Origin: Dyadobacter luticola
GTDB taxonomy: Bacteria; Bacteroidota; Bacteroidia; Cytophagales; Spirosomataceae
DNA: 64,000 bases
Reading direction: 5' to 3'
Assembly: GCF_005860805.1 (NCBI RefSeq)
Contig: NZ_VCEJ01000004.1
Location: 310,001-374,000 of the forward strand
In this document: positions 8,735 through 18,132 of the stretch, piece after piece
How the letters are laid out: the number at the start of each line of letters is the position of its first letter
How positions within the stretch are numbered: position 1 is the first letter of the stretch
Program-made: the position numbers and the translations under genes
The notes under the pieces: model-generated
The model's database searches: none
The model's input: only the letters and a program-made list of their open reading frames with translations
What the model was told of the DNA's origin: nothing

Positions 8735-10402
8735 TTATGCTAACTTCTTGTATTTGATTCGTTTGGGTACAGATTCCGTTCCCAGGCGTTTTTTTCTGTT
8801 TTCTTCGTATTCGGAAAAGTTACCTTCAAACCAGTAAACCTGAGAATCTCCTTCAAATGCCAGGATGTGTGTTGCCACGCGATCCAGGAACCAGCGGTCG
8901 TGGGAGATGATTACCGCGCAGCCTGCAAAGTTTTCCAGACCTTCTTCCAAAGCACGTAATGTGTTTACGTCCAAGTCGTTGGTAGGCTCATCGAGCAGCA
9001 GCAGGTTACCGCCTTCCTTCAAGGTCATTGCCAAATGTACCCGGTTGCGTTCTCCACCCGACAGGTTACCGACTTTTTTCTCCTGGTCGCCGCCGCCGAA
9101 ATTGAACCGGCTCACATAAGCCCGCGCATTGGATTGTTTTCCGCCGATCATGATCCAGTCGTTTCCGTCCGCAATGCTCTGATACACCGTTTTGTTAGCG
9201 TCCAGGTTATCATGCTCCTGGTCCACATAAGCCAGTTCCACGGTTTCGCCTACATCAAAATGTCCTTCAAGCGGCTTCAACTGACCGGTGATCAGTTTGA
9301 AAAGTGTCGTTTTACCAGCTCCGTTGGGCCCGATAATGCCGACGATACCATTTGGCGGAAGCGAGAAATTCAGGTTTTCATAAAGCAGGCGGTCACCAAA
9401 TCCCATCGAAACATTGTGTGCTTCAATGACTTTATTACCCAGTCGAGGCCCTGCCGGAATGAAGATTTCCAATTTTTCTTCTTTCTCCCTGCCTTCCTCG
9501 CCGAGCAATCTTTCGTATGCTCCGAGACGTGCTTTTGATTTCGCCTGACGACCTTTCGCGCCCATTCTTACCCATTCCAGCTCACGCTGCAAGGTTTTTT
9601 GACGTTTTGATTCGGTTTTTTCTTCTTTTTTCAAACGTTCCTGCTTCTGTTCCAGCCAGGACGAATAATTTCCTTTCCACGGAATACCTTCGCCCCGGTC
9701 AAGTTCCAGGATCCAGCCGGCCACGTTATCCAGGAAGTACCTGTCGTGGGTCACGGCGATAACCGTTCCTTTATATTGTCTTAAATGTTCTTCCAGCCAG
9801 AGTACCGACTCGGCATCCAGGTGGTTGGTAGGTTCGTCGAGCAGAAGCACGTCCGGCGTCCTCAGGAGCAGCCTGCAAAGTGCTACGCGGCGTTTTTCAC
9901 CACCTGAAAGTGTAGCTACCGGCGTGTCGGAAGGCGGGCAGCGCAGGGCGTCCATGGCAATTTCGAGGCGGTTGTCCAGGTTCCAGGCATCGGCAGCGTC
10001 CAGTTTTTCCTGCACTTCTCCCTGGCGTTCAAGCAGTTTGTCAAAATCAGCATCTTCCGCACCGAAAGCCTCATTGATCTCATCGAATTCTTTCAGCAGG
10101 TTGACGATCTCCTGAACACCCTCTTCTACTACTTCTTTTACCGTTTTGTTGGGGTCGAGTTTAGGCTCTTGTTCCAGCATTCCCACCGAGTAGCCGGGAG
10201 AGAAAACCACGTCTCCCTGAATGTCTTTATCAATGCCCGCGATGACACGGAGCAGTGTGGACTTACCTGAACCATTTAAACCTAGTACCCCGATTTTTGC
10301 ACCATAAAAAAAGGATAGATAGATGTTTTTAATAATATGCCGGTTTGGCGGAATGACTTTGTTCACTCCCGACATTGAGAAAATAATGGTTTCGTTACTC
10401 AT
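8735..10402 (-). CDS. ettA: energy-dependent translational throttle protein (ABC-F)
   Basis: A 555-residue soluble protein with two tandem ABC ATPase domains that acts at the ribosomal E site and gates translation according to energy state. The first Walker A is GLNGSGKST (residues 41-49), and the signature motifs are LSGGEKRRVAL and LSGGERNRVHL. The second Walker A is GPNGAGKTT (about 358), and Walker B segments LLLDEPTNHLD and LLLDEPTNDLD carry the catalytic glutamates. An arm-type insertion and the charged linker (about 240-310) fit EttA better than Uup or ABCF3. I chose the start at MSNETI. A start 87 bases upstream would overlap the divergent gene and adds an unconserved hydrophobic stretch. 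Confidence 0.95.
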   Translation of the reverse strand: MSNETIIFSMSGVNKVIPPNRHIIKNIYLSFFYGAKIGVLGLNGSGKSTLLRVIAGIDKDIQGDVVFSPGYSVGMLEQEPKLDPNKTVKEVVEEGVQEIVNLLKEFDEINEAFGAEDADFDKLLERQGEVQEKLDAADAWNLDNRLEIAMDALRCPPSDTPVATLSGGEKRRVALCRLLLRTPDVLLLDEPTNHLDAESVLWLEEHLRQYKGTVIAVTHDRYFLDNVAGWILELDRGEGIPWKGNYSSWLEQKQERLKKEEKTESKRQKTLQRELEWVRMGAKGRQAKSKARLGAYERLLGEEGREKEEKLEIFIPAGPRLGNKVIEAHNVSMGFGDRLLYENLNFSLPPNGIVGIIGPNGAGKTTLFKLITGQLKPLEGHFDVGETVELAYVDQEHDNLDANKTVYQSIADGNDWIMIGGKQSNARAYVSRFNFGGGDQEKKVGNLSGGERNRVHLAMTLKEGGNLLLLDEPTNDLDVNTLRALEEGLENFAGCAVIISHDRWFLDRVATHILAFEGDSQVYWFEGNFSEYEENRKKRLGTESVPKRIKYKKLA

Positions 10403-10473
10403 TTTTTGTTTAATTTGTGCGTAACAAATATCGTTATATATCCCTACACTTAGCAGATAAAAAAATTGAAAGA

Positions 10474-11766
10474 ATGGAAAATGCCACATTGAATGATGAA
10501 TACGGCTACGTCAAAGACAGCAAAGTATTTTTAAAGGGGTACCTGGAATTCCCCGACCGGCAAATTGGAGAAGTAAAAAGGACAGAGCAGGAAGCGATAG
10601 ATTATTTCAAGAATCGTTTTAACATTGTCCTGAACAAAGTAGAGCAACTGGAACAGGAAATAGACGAGGCACTTAATAAAGGCTCCTATCTGACCAAGCT
10701 GATCCAACTGCAACGTAAGCTAAAAGGTTTTGATGCGCTCGGCGATTTTGTCCCCCTGCTGCAAAGACTGGAAGAGAAAGAAGAATACCTGAAAGGCCTG
10801 ATTGAAGTAAACCAGTTGAAAAACCTGGAAATCAAAAGGGCATTGATAGAGGATGTGAAAGTGGCCGCCGCCGTGGAAGATTACGCAGCTGCTACCGATC
10901 AGATCCAGGAAATCAAAGCGAAATGGATACGCACCGGACCGGTTGAAAAAGAGTATCAGGAAGAAGTTGAGACTACTTTTCAGCAAATCCTGGACGATTT
11001 CTTCCAGCGCCGCCGTGACTATTTCGATGAGCAAAACCGGGTGAACCAGGCGCGTATCGAGGAGTACGAAAAGTTGATCAAGATCACGAAAACACTGAGC
11101 TACTCCCGCGACCTGGACGATGCGTACGCAAAAGCAAGAGATGTTCGCAATGCCTGGAACAATGTCGGAGAAGTGCCTCCCAAACGTTTTTTCAAGGTCA
11201 ACAAAGCTTATCGCCACTTCCTGAAACTGTTTTACGACAAGTATAACCTGGCCAAAGGTATCGAGCCAAAAGTACGTGTAGACCCGCGTATTGTGGAACA
11301 ACAGAAATTGTTGCAACAAGCCGAAGCATTGCTGAAAGGGCCGGATATCATTGAGGCATCGCAGGAAGCCAAAATTTTGCTGAGCAAATGGAAGGAGATC
11401 AAAATTCCTTTCAAAATGGCCGACAAAGAGCTGGCAGAACGTTTCCGGATGATTTGCGACAAGATTTTTGAGCTCAGTTACCTGGCGCGCGTGATCAGCC
11501 GCAAGTATCCTGCATTTGAAATGAAAAGTCAGGAAGAGCAGATCCGCACCAAGTACCGCGAGCTGGAATGGCTGGCCAAACGCGAGAAGAGCGACCTCGA
11601 ATTTGCGATCCTCGAATTTGACAGAACTGCCACTGGCGACCCTGAGATAGACAAACAAGCCGCAGGACGCATTAACATTCAAAAGCGCAAAGTGCAGATG
11701 AAAGAGCGCATCCTGGCCGAGTTCGACAGAAAGCTGAGATCACTGACCGGCGGAACAGGCGCTTAA
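10474..11766 (+). CDS. DUF349 domain-containing protein
   Basis: A 430-residue, highly charged, mostly helical protein built of repeated DUF349 units. Each unit has a WIRTGPVEKEYQEEVETTF-like or WNNVGEVPPKRFFKV-like core, and three can be picked out between about residues 115 and 370. It is probably coiled-coil and cytoplasmic, as no signal peptide or membrane helix is present. Members are widespread in Bacteroidota and function is not established. The start at 10474 (MENATLNDEYG) is chosen over 10417 because the extra 19 residues look like untranslated leader and would nearly abut the divergent ettA start. It ends three bases before the convergent lacI gene. Confidence 0.85.
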   Translation: MENATLNDEYGYVKDSKVFLKGYLEFPDRQIGEVKRTEQEAIDYFKNRFNIVLNKVEQLEQEIDEALNKGSYLTKLIQLQRKLKGFDALGDFVPLLQRLEEKEEYLKGLIEVNQLKNLEIKRALIEDVKVAAAVEDYAAATDQIQEIKAKWIRTGPVEKEYQEEVETTFQQILDDFFQRRRDYFDEQNRVNQARIEEYEKLIKITKTLSYSRDLDDAYAKARDVRNAWNNVGEVPPKRFFKVNKAYRHFLKLFYDKYNLAKGIEPKVRVDPRIVEQQKLLQQAEALLKGPDIIEASQEAKILLSKWKEIKIPFKMADKELAERFRMICDKIFELSYLARVISRKYPAFEMKSQEEQIRTKYRELEWLAKREKSDLEFAILEFDRTATGDPEIDKQAAGRINIQKRKVQMKERILAEFDRKLRSLTGGTGA

Positions 11767-11769
11767 AGA

Positions 11770-12792
11770 TTAGTTTTTTAGCGAGGATTTATTAATAACA
11801 AGATTAGAAGGAAGTACCCTGGTCTCAAATTCGACCGGGGTATTTTTGCTTTCTATCAAATCCAGCAAAAGCGAAGTCGCCTGCTGGCCCATTTCAAAGG
11901 AAGGCTGCGTGATGGAGCTCACCGGCGGGTCGAGAAGTGACGACATGGCAAGGTCACAAAAGCCGATCACTGCTACATCGTCCGGCATTTTGTAGCCCAG
12001 CTGCCGCAGCGCCCAATGTATTCCCATCGTAATCCGGTCGCTGGCGCCGAAAATGGCGTCGGGTCGCTCCCGCAAAGCCATCAGCTGGTAAGTTCTCTCA
12101 GTCCCGCCCGACTGCGTGATCTCGCTGTGCAAAACCCACTCTTCCTGAAATTCAATATTATGTTTCCTTAACGCATCCTTATAACCTTCCAGCCTGAACC
12201 GCGTGATGGATACCGGCTTCGGTCCCGCAATGTGCGCAATGCGCCGGCAGCCGCGCTTGATCAAATGTTCGGTCGCCTCAAATGCGCCTTTGTAATCGTC
12301 TACCCGCACCTTATGCGTCTGCATCGCATCACTCACACGGTCGAAAAAAACCACCGGGATACCTTGTTCCTGCAGGGAAACAAAATGGTCCACATTCTCT
12401 GACTGACTGGAAATCGCCACCACCAGCCCGTCAACGCGGCGGGAAGCAATGTGTCTGGACGCCGAGCGCTCACGTTCCAGCAGCTCGTGACTTTGGTAAA
12501 TCATGGTATGGTATCCCCGACTGTACGCAATATCTTCCACGCCACCAATCGCCGAGGAATAAAACCGGTTCGCAATGTCGGGCACAATGACGCCGATCGT
12601 TTGCGTGCGGTTTTTTAACAAACTGATGGCGATGGGGTTGGGGTAGTAATTGAGTTTTTCCGCCAGATCGATCACCCTTTTCTTCGTTTCCTCGCTGATC
12701 TCACTGCTGTCGCGCAGGGCCCGGGATACGGTGGATTTTGAAATGTTGAGCTGCCGGGCAATCTCTTTGATGGTGATAGAAACTTTTTTCAT
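11770..12792 (-). CDS. LacI-family transcriptional regulator
   Basis: A 340-residue regulator with an N-terminal LacI helix-turn-helix (TIKEIARQLNISKSTVSRAL, about residues 6-25) and hinge (NYYPNPIAISLLKNRTQTIGV). A periplasmic-binding-protein-like sensor domain runs to the C-terminus (DGLVVAISS, FFDRVSD, DAIFGASDRITMG, DVAVIGF). The start MKKVSITIKEI at 12792 is favoured; a start at 12858 adds 22 unconserved residues. It is divergent from the sigma/uxuA operon, and three LacI-type operator-like repeats lie in between. It therefore most likely controls hexuronate catabolism, with a uronate or KDG-type inducer. The target assignment is inference from position. Confidence 0.9.
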   Translation of the reverse strand: MKKVSITIKEIARQLNISKSTVSRALRDSSEISEETKKRVIDLAEKLNYYPNPIAISLLKNRTQTIGVIVPDIANRFYSSAIGGVEDIAYSRGYHTMIYQSHELLERERSASRHIASRRVDGLVVAISSQSENVDHFVSLQEQGIPVVFFDRVSDAMQTHKVRVDDYKGAFEATEHLIKRGCRRIAHIAGPKPVSITRFRLEGYKDALRKHNIEFQEEWVLHSEITQSGGTERTYQLMALRERPDAIFGASDRITMGIHWALRQLGYKMPDDVAVIGFCDLAMSSLLDPPVSSITQPSFEMGQQATSLLLDLIESKNTPVEFETRVLPSNLVINKSSLKN

Positions 12793-12885
12793 GATGTTAT
12801 TGGAATAATGCAATCGTACTAAATTTTCTAAAAATTCACCCATCGCTTCAAGTTGCACAAAGTAATAAAAATCCGCGCAGGTTCC

Positions 12886-12928
12886 GGGAAAAATTGCGTA
12901 ATCGGGAACGGTTCCGGGAACGGTTGCG
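12886..12928. promoter_or_regulatory. three operator-like repeats between lacI and the sigma/uxuA operon
   Basis: Three copies of a 13-base unit occur: GGGAAAAATTGCG (12886-12898), GGGAACGGTTCCG (12904-12916) and GGGAACGGTTGCG (12916-12928). The last two share their boundary base. Read on the minus strand the last two contain AACCGTT, the central-CG half-palindrome layout typical of LacI/PurR-family operators. They lie 94-136 bases upstream of lacI and just upstream of a TAnnTTTG element facing the sigma gene, so they could serve both directions. Confidence 0.5.
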
Positions 12929-12954
12929 TAGATTTATTGCTTTTTTTCAAGATT

Positions 12955-12962
12955 TATTTTTG
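12955..12962 (+). promoter_or_regulatory. candidate -7 promoter element for sigma/uxuA operon
   Basis: TATTTTTG matches the Bacteroidota -7 consensus TAnnTTTG. It lies 107 bases before the sigma gene ATG and 27 bases after the last operator-like repeat. A well-spaced TTG -33 element is not obvious (TTG at 12937-12939 is a little too close), so this is only a candidate. Confidence 0.3.
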
Positions 12963-13068
12963 TGTATCAACGAATCTCTCTTTAACTAGATATCATTCTG
13001 ACGGTCTTCCTATACCCGTCCCCATTACACATCCAGGAAATTTTCTATAATTAACCTAGCCCAGTTAA

Positions 13069-13680
13069 ATGGAGACTCAATCATTTACCAACAACCTTAA
13101 GTCTGTGTATTCTCAAAAAAATGTACTTGAAAATCTGTTCGGCAGAGTCGTAAAAAGTGGAGATTACCAGGCATTCCGCGAGCTTTTCACAAATCATTAC
13201 AGGGCGCTGTGCAACTATGCCATGCGGGTGGTGGTGACGAGGGAAATTGCCGAAGAAGTGGTTTCTGATGTATTTGTAAAACTTTGGAAAAATCGCGATC
13301 AGATTGAGGTTCATACTTCATTTCAGGCTTACATTTACAGGGCAGTTCGCAACCAGGCACTCGATTATCTCAAACTTCGGGTACATCGCCAGAACGAGAG
13401 GGAGTCGCTGGAATCGGTTCAGTGGAATATGACCCATGCCGATCACTTCTCGCCTGTTGAAGAACTTTCCTTTAACGAATTTTACGCACACATCGAAGGA
13501 TGTATCCAGGCGCTTCCACGCCAATGCCAGCTGATTTTCAGGCTGAGCAGGGAGGAAGGGCTGCGTTACCGCGATATCGCCGAGCGCCTGGAAATTTCAG
13601 TCAAAACCGTTGAAACGCAGATGAGCCGGGCATTAAAAGTTTTGCGCGAGCGTGTACCGGAACATCGATTAGTAGCATAA
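13069..13680 (+). CDS. ECF RNA polymerase sigma factor, FecI-like Bacteroidota type
   Basis: A 203-residue sigma-70 family ECF factor. Region 2 is at about residues 28-100 ([46 protein letters not shown]) and region 4 at about 140-195 ([35 protein letters not shown]). No anti-sigma (FecR-like) or SusCD gene is adjacent, which is unusual for this class. Instead uxuA begins 14 bases downstream on the same strand, so the sigma gene appears to be the first gene of the uronate operon. Whether it activates this operon or a distant uronate-polymer uptake locus cannot be seen. Confidence 0.9.
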   Translation: METQSFTNNLKSVYSQKNVLENLFGRVVKSGDYQAFRELFTNHYRALCNYAMRVVVTREIAEEVVSDVFVKLWKNRDQIEVHTSFQAYIYRAVRNQALDYLKLRVHRQNERESLESVQWNMTHADHFSPVEELSFNEFYAHIEGCIQALPRQCQLIFRLSREEGLRYRDIAERLEISVKTVETQMSRALKVLRERVPEHRLVA

Positions 13681-13694
13681 AAGATTTAGTAAAA

Positions 13695-14891
13695 ATGGCA
13701 TTAGAACAAACCTGGCGCTGGTTCGGCCCAAACGATCCGGTTTCCTTGCAGGATATCCGCCAAGCCGGGGCGACGGGCATCGTCACCGCGCTGCACCACA
13801 TTCCCAACGGTCAAGTCTGGGAAATCGCCGACATTCAGGAACGAAAATCCATCATTGAAGCGGCCGGCCTCACCTGGTCGGTGGTGGAAAGCGTGCCGGT
13901 CCACGAAGCGATCAAAACCCGCACCGGGGACTTTGAGACATACGTTCAAAACTACCAGCAAACACTGCGTAACCTTGGCCAATGCGGCATTGATACGGTT
14001 TGCTACAATTTTATGCCGATCCTGGACTGGACCAGGACCGATCTGGATGCGCCGATGAAAGACGGCTCGACGGGGTTAAGGTTTGATGCAACACATTTCG
14101 CAGCATTTGATCTTTATCTTCTGAACCGGCCCGAGGCAGCAGCATTATATACCGAAGAACAAAAGTCAGCTGCAAAAGCATGGCTCGACGGAGCTTCTGA
14201 GGCTGACATTCATAAACTTGTCCGCAACATTATCGCGGGTTTGCCTGGATCAGAGGAAAGCTTCACGATTGAAGAATTCCGTAAAGTGCTGGAAACTTAC
14301 AACAATGTAGGGGACCTGGAATTACGTACGAATTTGTACCAGTTTATCCAGGCCATCGGCCCGGTAGCGGCGGAAGCGGGGGTAAGGTTATCCATCCACC
14401 CCGATGATCCTCCTTATCCGATCCTGGGTTTGCCGAGGGTAGTAAGTACTGAAAATGATGCCCAAATGTTACTGGATGCTTTTGATCATCAGGCAAATGG
14501 CATTTGTTTTTGTACCGGATCTTATGGCGTGCGGCCGGATAATGATCTGCCCGGTATGGTAACCAGATTGGGAAGCAGGATACATTTCATCCACTTGCGG
14601 GCCACAAAACGCGAACCTGACGGCAGTTTTTACGAGGCCGATCATTTGGATGGGGATGTGGATATGTACAGCGTGATGAAAGCTTTGGTAGCCGAACAGA
14701 AAAAAAGACAGGAGGCGGGACGCACAGATCTGCGCATGCCTTTCCGGCCGGACCACGGCCACCGGATGCTCGACGATCTTTCGGCGACAAAAAGAACCAA
14801 CCCCGGCTACACGGCTATCGGCAGGCTCCGCGGCCTGGCAGAGCTCCGGGGATTAGAATATGGCATTGAGAGGGCAGCTCAAACTCACTAA
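13695..14891 (+). CDS. uxuA: D-mannonate dehydratase
   Basis: Dehydrates D-mannonate to 2-keto-3-deoxygluconate (KDG) in the glucuronate branch. The 398-residue length is normal. Recognisable UxuA features are the N-terminal [19 protein letters not shown] and [11 protein letters not shown], the metal-site SIHPDDPP, the CTGSYG segment, [27 protein letters not shown] and the C-terminal [10 protein letters not shown]. The gene follows the sigma factor by 14 bases and its stop is one base before the uxaC ATG, so translation of the two is probably coupled. Confidence 0.96.
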   Translation: MALEQTWRWFGPNDPVSLQDIRQAGATGIVTALHHIPNGQVWEIADIQERKSIIEAAGLTWSVVESVPVHEAIKTRTGDFETYVQNYQQTLRNLGQCGIDTVCYNFMPILDWTRTDLDAPMKDGSTGLRFDATHFAAFDLYLLNRPEAAALYTEEQKSAAKAWLDGASEADIHKLVRNIIAGLPGSEESFTIEEFRKVLETYNNVGDLELRTNLYQFIQAIGPVAAEAGVRLSIHPDDPPYPILGLPRVVSTENDAQMLLDAFDHQANGICFCTGSYGVRPDNDLPGMVTRLGSRIHFIHLRATKREPDGSFYEADHLDGDVDMYSVMKALVAEQKKRQEAGRTDLRMPFRPDHGHRMLDDLSATKRTNPGYTAIGRLRGLAELRGLEYGIERAAQTH

Positions 14892-14892
14892 A

Positions 14893-16314
14893 ATGACAAC
14901 AATAGCTACTGCGCAAAAAACTTTTATCAGCGAGGACTTCCTGCTTCGCTCCGAAACGGCACGCATCCTTTATCATGATTATGCGAAGGAAATGCCGATC
15001 ATTGATTACCACTGCCATCTGCCACCCGATCAGATTGCCGGCGACAAGCAATTTGAAAACCTGACGCAGATCTGGCTTTACGGCGATCATTATAAGTGGC
15101 GGGCCATGCGCGCAAATGGTATCAATGAAAAGTATTGCACGGGCGATGTCAGCGACTGGGAGAAATTCGAGCAGTGGGCTGCGACGGTGCCTTACACGAT
15201 GCGTAACCCGCTTTATCATTGGACACACCTGGAATTGCTGCGCTATTTTGACGTAGATATTTTGTTAAATAAAGATACCGCGAGAGAGATATACGATGAA
15301 TGTTCCGCGAAACTGAGGCAGCCGGATTTTTCTGTAAAAAGCCTGCTGACACGCATGAATGTGAAAGTGATCTGCACCACAGACGATCCGACCGATAACC
15401 TGGAATACCACCAGCAAATCGCCGATAGTGGTTTTGATATCAAGGTTTTACCGACGTTCCGGCCTGATAAATCCATGCTGCTGATCGACTCTCCGGTAGA
15501 TTTCAAAGAGTACTTAGACAAACTGGAAACTTCTTCCGGCTTGACAATCAGCACGTATGATGATTTGCTAGCAGCTTTGCAAAACCGTCACGACTTTTTT
15601 GCCGCGATGGGCGGGAAGCTTTCGGATCATGGTTTGGAGCACATTTATGCAACTTACGATGAGGCGGCGGCAAAGGAAGGATTCAATCTGGCATTTAATG
15701 GTCAGTTACCAACTGAAATGCAGCGGACTGCTTTCAAATCGGCATTGCTCTACGAAGTGGCCAAAATGGATCACGCCAAATCCTGGACGCAGCAGTTTCA
15801 CCTCGGGGCTTTACGGAATAATAATGCGAGAATGTTGCGCGAAACCGGCCCGGATACCGGCTGGGATTCCATTGGCGATTATAGTCAGGCGCAGGCATTG
15901 TCCCGGTTTTTAAATAAACTGGATTCGACCAATCAACTCGCGAAAACAATACTTTACAATCTTAATCCATCTGATAACGAGGTGCTTGCTACCATGACGG
16001 GTAACTATAACGATGGTAGCGTGGCAGGTAAGATGCAGTTCGGCTCCGGCTGGTGGTTTCTGGACCAGAAAGATGGTATGGAGCGCCAGATGAATGCATT
16101 ATCGAATATGGGCCTGCTGAGCCAGTTTGTAGGAATGCTTACGGATTCGAGAAGCTTTTTGTCTTATCCGAGACACGAATATTTCCGCCGGATTTTGTGT
16201 AATCTCATCGGCGCCGACGTCGAAAATGGCGAGTTACCCAATGATATTCCCTGGCTTGGCAAAATGGTGGAGGATATTTCTTATCACAATGCCAACAGGT
16301 ACTTTGGTTTTTAG
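14893..16314 (+). CDS. uxaC: glucuronate/galacturonate isomerase
   Basis: A 473-residue cytoplasmic isomerase that converts D-glucuronate to D-fructuronate and D-galacturonate to D-tagaturonate, the first step of hexuronate breakdown. It belongs to the amidohydrolase-fold uronate isomerases: N-terminal metal motif DYHCHLPP, TTDDPTDNLEYH, TFRPDKSM, HLGALRNNNARM and C-terminal FVGMLTDSRSFLSYPRHEYFRRILC. I start at MTTIATAQ, one base after the uxuA stop. A start 33 bases upstream would lie inside uxuA. A weak stem-loop follows the gene. Confidence 0.96.
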   Translation: MTTIATAQKTFISEDFLLRSETARILYHDYAKEMPIIDYHCHLPPDQIAGDKQFENLTQIWLYGDHYKWRAMRANGINEKYCTGDVSDWEKFEQWAATVPYTMRNPLYHWTHLELLRYFDVDILLNKDTAREIYDECSAKLRQPDFSVKSLLTRMNVKVICTTDDPTDNLEYHQQIADSGFDIKVLPTFRPDKSMLLIDSPVDFKEYLDKLETSSGLTISTYDDLLAALQNRHDFFAAMGGKLSDHGLEHIYATYDEAAAKEGFNLAFNGQLPTEMQRTAFKSALLYEVAKMDHAKSWTQQFHLGALRNNNARMLRETGPDTGWDSIGDYSQAQALSRFLNKLDSTNQLAKTILYNLNPSDNEVLATMTGNYNDGSVAGKMQFGSGWWFLDQKDGMERQMNALSNMGLLSQFVGMLTDSRSFLSYPRHEYFRRILCNLIGADVENGELPNDIPWLGKMVEDISYHNANRYFGF

Positions 16315-16344
16315 AATAAACCTGGTTTTAACGACATTTTAAAG

Positions 16345-16372
16345 ATAGCCCCGACCGATTGTTGTGGGCTAT
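16345..16372 (+). terminator. weak terminator after uxaC
   Basis: ATAGCCC (16345-16351) pairs with GGGCTAT (16366-16372) across a 14-base loop and is followed by TTTTAATGTTTAA. It lies 31 bases after the uxaC stop and before a new promoter candidate for the kinase gene. The stem is short, so termination may be partial. Confidence 0.5.
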
Positions 16373-16388
16373 TTTAATGTTTAATCCT

Positions 16389-16396
16389 TATTTTTG
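16389..16396 (+). promoter_or_regulatory. candidate -7 promoter element for the KDG kinase/aldolase pair
   Basis: TATTTTTG matches TAnnTTTG and lies 66 bases before the kinase ATG, just after the weak terminator. A TTG at 16362-16364 gives a spacer of 24 bases, slightly long for a Bacteroidota -33 element. Confidence 0.35.
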
Positions 16397-16461
16397 ACCG
16401 TCATTCATCTATCAAAGTCCTGGAACTGACTTCAAGGAGCAGGCAGGCAATAGTTAATAAT

Positions 16462-17457
16462 ATGGCTCAGATTGTTTCCTTCGGCGAAGTCCTGATGCGG
16501 CTTTCCACTCCCGGTTTCTCACGTTTCGAACAAGCCCGTCAGTTTAATGTAACCTATGCAGGCGGCGAGGCCAATGTGTCTGCCGCACTAAGCTACTGGG
16601 GTCACCACGCAGCACACGTCACCCGTTTTCCCGACTCACCGATCGGCAGGGCTGCCACCCAATACCTCGATTTTATCGGACTCGATACTTCGCACATTGT
16701 CTACGGCGGAAACCGGATCGCTGTTTATTTCCTCGAAACCGGCGTTGCCATGCGCGGAAGCCAAATCGTGTACGACCGTGCCAATTCTGCTTTGGCCGAA
16801 ATGCAGCCGGAAGATGTGAACTGGGAGGAGATTTTGAAGGATGCCAAATGGTTTCACTGGGCAGGAATTACGCCAGCATTGTCTCAGGGTGCTGCTGACA
16901 CTTTGCTCGCTGGTGTGAAGGCTGCCAAAAAATTGGGGGTAACTGTTTCAGGAGATATTTTTTACCGGCCCAATTTGTGGAAATACGGTAAAAAGCCGAC
17001 GGAAATTCTGCCAGAAATCACTGCTAACACGGATATTGTGATTGCAAACGGTGAAAATATCAAGGAGATTTTTGACATTGACGGGAATGATTTTGTCGAA
17101 TCCTGTGTCAATTTACAGAAGGCTTATCCCGGAGTAAAAATGGTTGTAGATACCAAAAGAACTTCCATTAGCGCCTCTCACAACCTTTTGCGGGCCTATT
17201 TGTGGAACGGAAAAGAGCTGCTTGAAACGGGCGACATTGAAATCAACCCGATCATCGACAGGGTAGGAGGAGGAGACGCTTTCATCGCCGGGCTTATCCA
17301 CGGTCTGATCACTTTCGACGATCAACTGAAAGCATTGGAATTCGGCGTAGCGGCTTCAGCGCTGAAACACACGATCGAGGGAGACGCATTAATTTCGACG
17401 GTCGCGGAAGTGGAAGCGATCAGAAAAGGAGAAACTTCGGGAAGGATCAAAAGATAA
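16462..17457 (+). CDS. kdgK: 2-keto-3-deoxygluconate kinase (PfkB family)
   Basis: A 331-residue PfkB-type sugar kinase that should phosphorylate KDG to KDPG. The N-terminal substrate region (FGEVLMRLSTPG, FNVTYAGGEANVSAALSYWG) and the C-terminal PfkB signature with catalytic Asp in RVGGGDAF (D272) are intact. The assignment as KDG kinase rather than another PfkB kinase rests on the LMRLSTPGFSRFEQA start common in KdgK and on its place between uxaC and the KDPG aldolase gene, which begins 12 bases downstream. Confidence 0.9.
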   Translation: MAQIVSFGEVLMRLSTPGFSRFEQARQFNVTYAGGEANVSAALSYWGHHAAHVTRFPDSPIGRAATQYLDFIGLDTSHIVYGGNRIAVYFLETGVAMRGSQIVYDRANSALAEMQPEDVNWEEILKDAKWFHWAGITPALSQGAADTLLAGVKAAKKLGVTVSGDIFYRPNLWKYGKKPTEILPEITANTDIVIANGENIKEIFDIDGNDFVESCVNLQKAYPGVKMVVDTKRTSISASHNLLRAYLWNGKELLETGDIEINPIIDRVGGGDAFIAGLIHGLITFDDQLKALEFGVAASALKHTIEGDALISTVAEVEAIRKGETSGRIKR

Positions 17458-17469
17458 ACACCCCAGAAT

Positions 17470-18132
17470 ATGGACAGAGAAACAACATTGGTGCTGATTA
17501 ATGAAGTCGGCATCGTCCCTTTATTTTATCACGCAGACATAGAAATTGCCAAGGAAGTGATCAACGCAAGTTACCGCGGCGGTGCCAGGGCATTTGAATT
17601 TACCAACCGCGGCGAGAATGCGTATCACGTTTTTACCGAGCTTTTGGCCTATACCAAAGAAAGCCTGCCCGGATTATCACTCGGGATCGGCACTATTTAC
17701 GATGCCGAGACTGCACAAAAATTTATCGATGCCGGTACCGATTTTATCGTAACACCCTGCCTGAACCCGGAAGTGGGCCAGGCATGCCAAAAGGCAAACA
17801 TTCCCTGGATACCAGGCATTTCCACATTAACGGAAATCTATAACGCCCAGCAAGCCGGCGCGGAAGTCGTGAAATTATTTCCGGGAGAAGTCGTAGGCTC
17901 AGCATTCGTCAGAGCGATCCGCGGCCCGATGCCAAAAGTAAAAATCATGGTAACCGGCGGCGTCCAACCCACCCGCGAAAGCATCAACGAATGGTTTGGA
18001 GCTGGCGCTTACGCAGTTGGTTTAGGATCCAATCTTTTTCCAAAAGACGTCGTAGCCGAAGGAAATTATCCCTGGATCGAGCAAAAAGTTGCGGAGAGCA
18101 TCGCGCTGGTGAAAGAGTTTCGGGGTAAGTAA
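17470..18132 (+). CDS. kdgA: KDPG / 4-hydroxy-2-oxoglutarate aldolase
   Basis: A class I aldolase of 220 residues that cleaves KDPG to pyruvate and glyceraldehyde 3-phosphate, the last step of the pathway encoded here. The Schiff-base lysine is K135 in VVKLFPGEVVG. The catalytic glutamate is probably E43 in FEFTNRG. The phosphate-binding end (MVTGGVQPTRESINEWFGAGAYAVGLGS) is present. It forms a pair with the kinase gene. The stop is immediately followed by the stop of the convergent Uma2 gene with no gap, so no separate terminator fits between them. Confidence 0.94.
   Translation: MDRETTLVLINEVGIVPLFYHADIEIAKEVINASYRGGARAFEFTNRGENAYHVFTELLAYTKESLPGLSLGIGTIYDAETAQKFIDAGTDFIVTPCLNPEVGQACQKANIPWIPGISTLTEIYNAQQAGAEVVKLFPGEVVGSAFVRAIRGPMPKVKIMVTGGVQPTRESINEWFGAGAYAVGLGSNLFPKDVVAEGNYPWIEQKVAESIALVKEFRGK

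Noticed and set aside
10720-11682. 320-codon open frame antisense to the DUF349 gene
   Set aside because: Shadow of a highly charged coding sequence; Phe/Leu/Gln-rich product without any family similarity.
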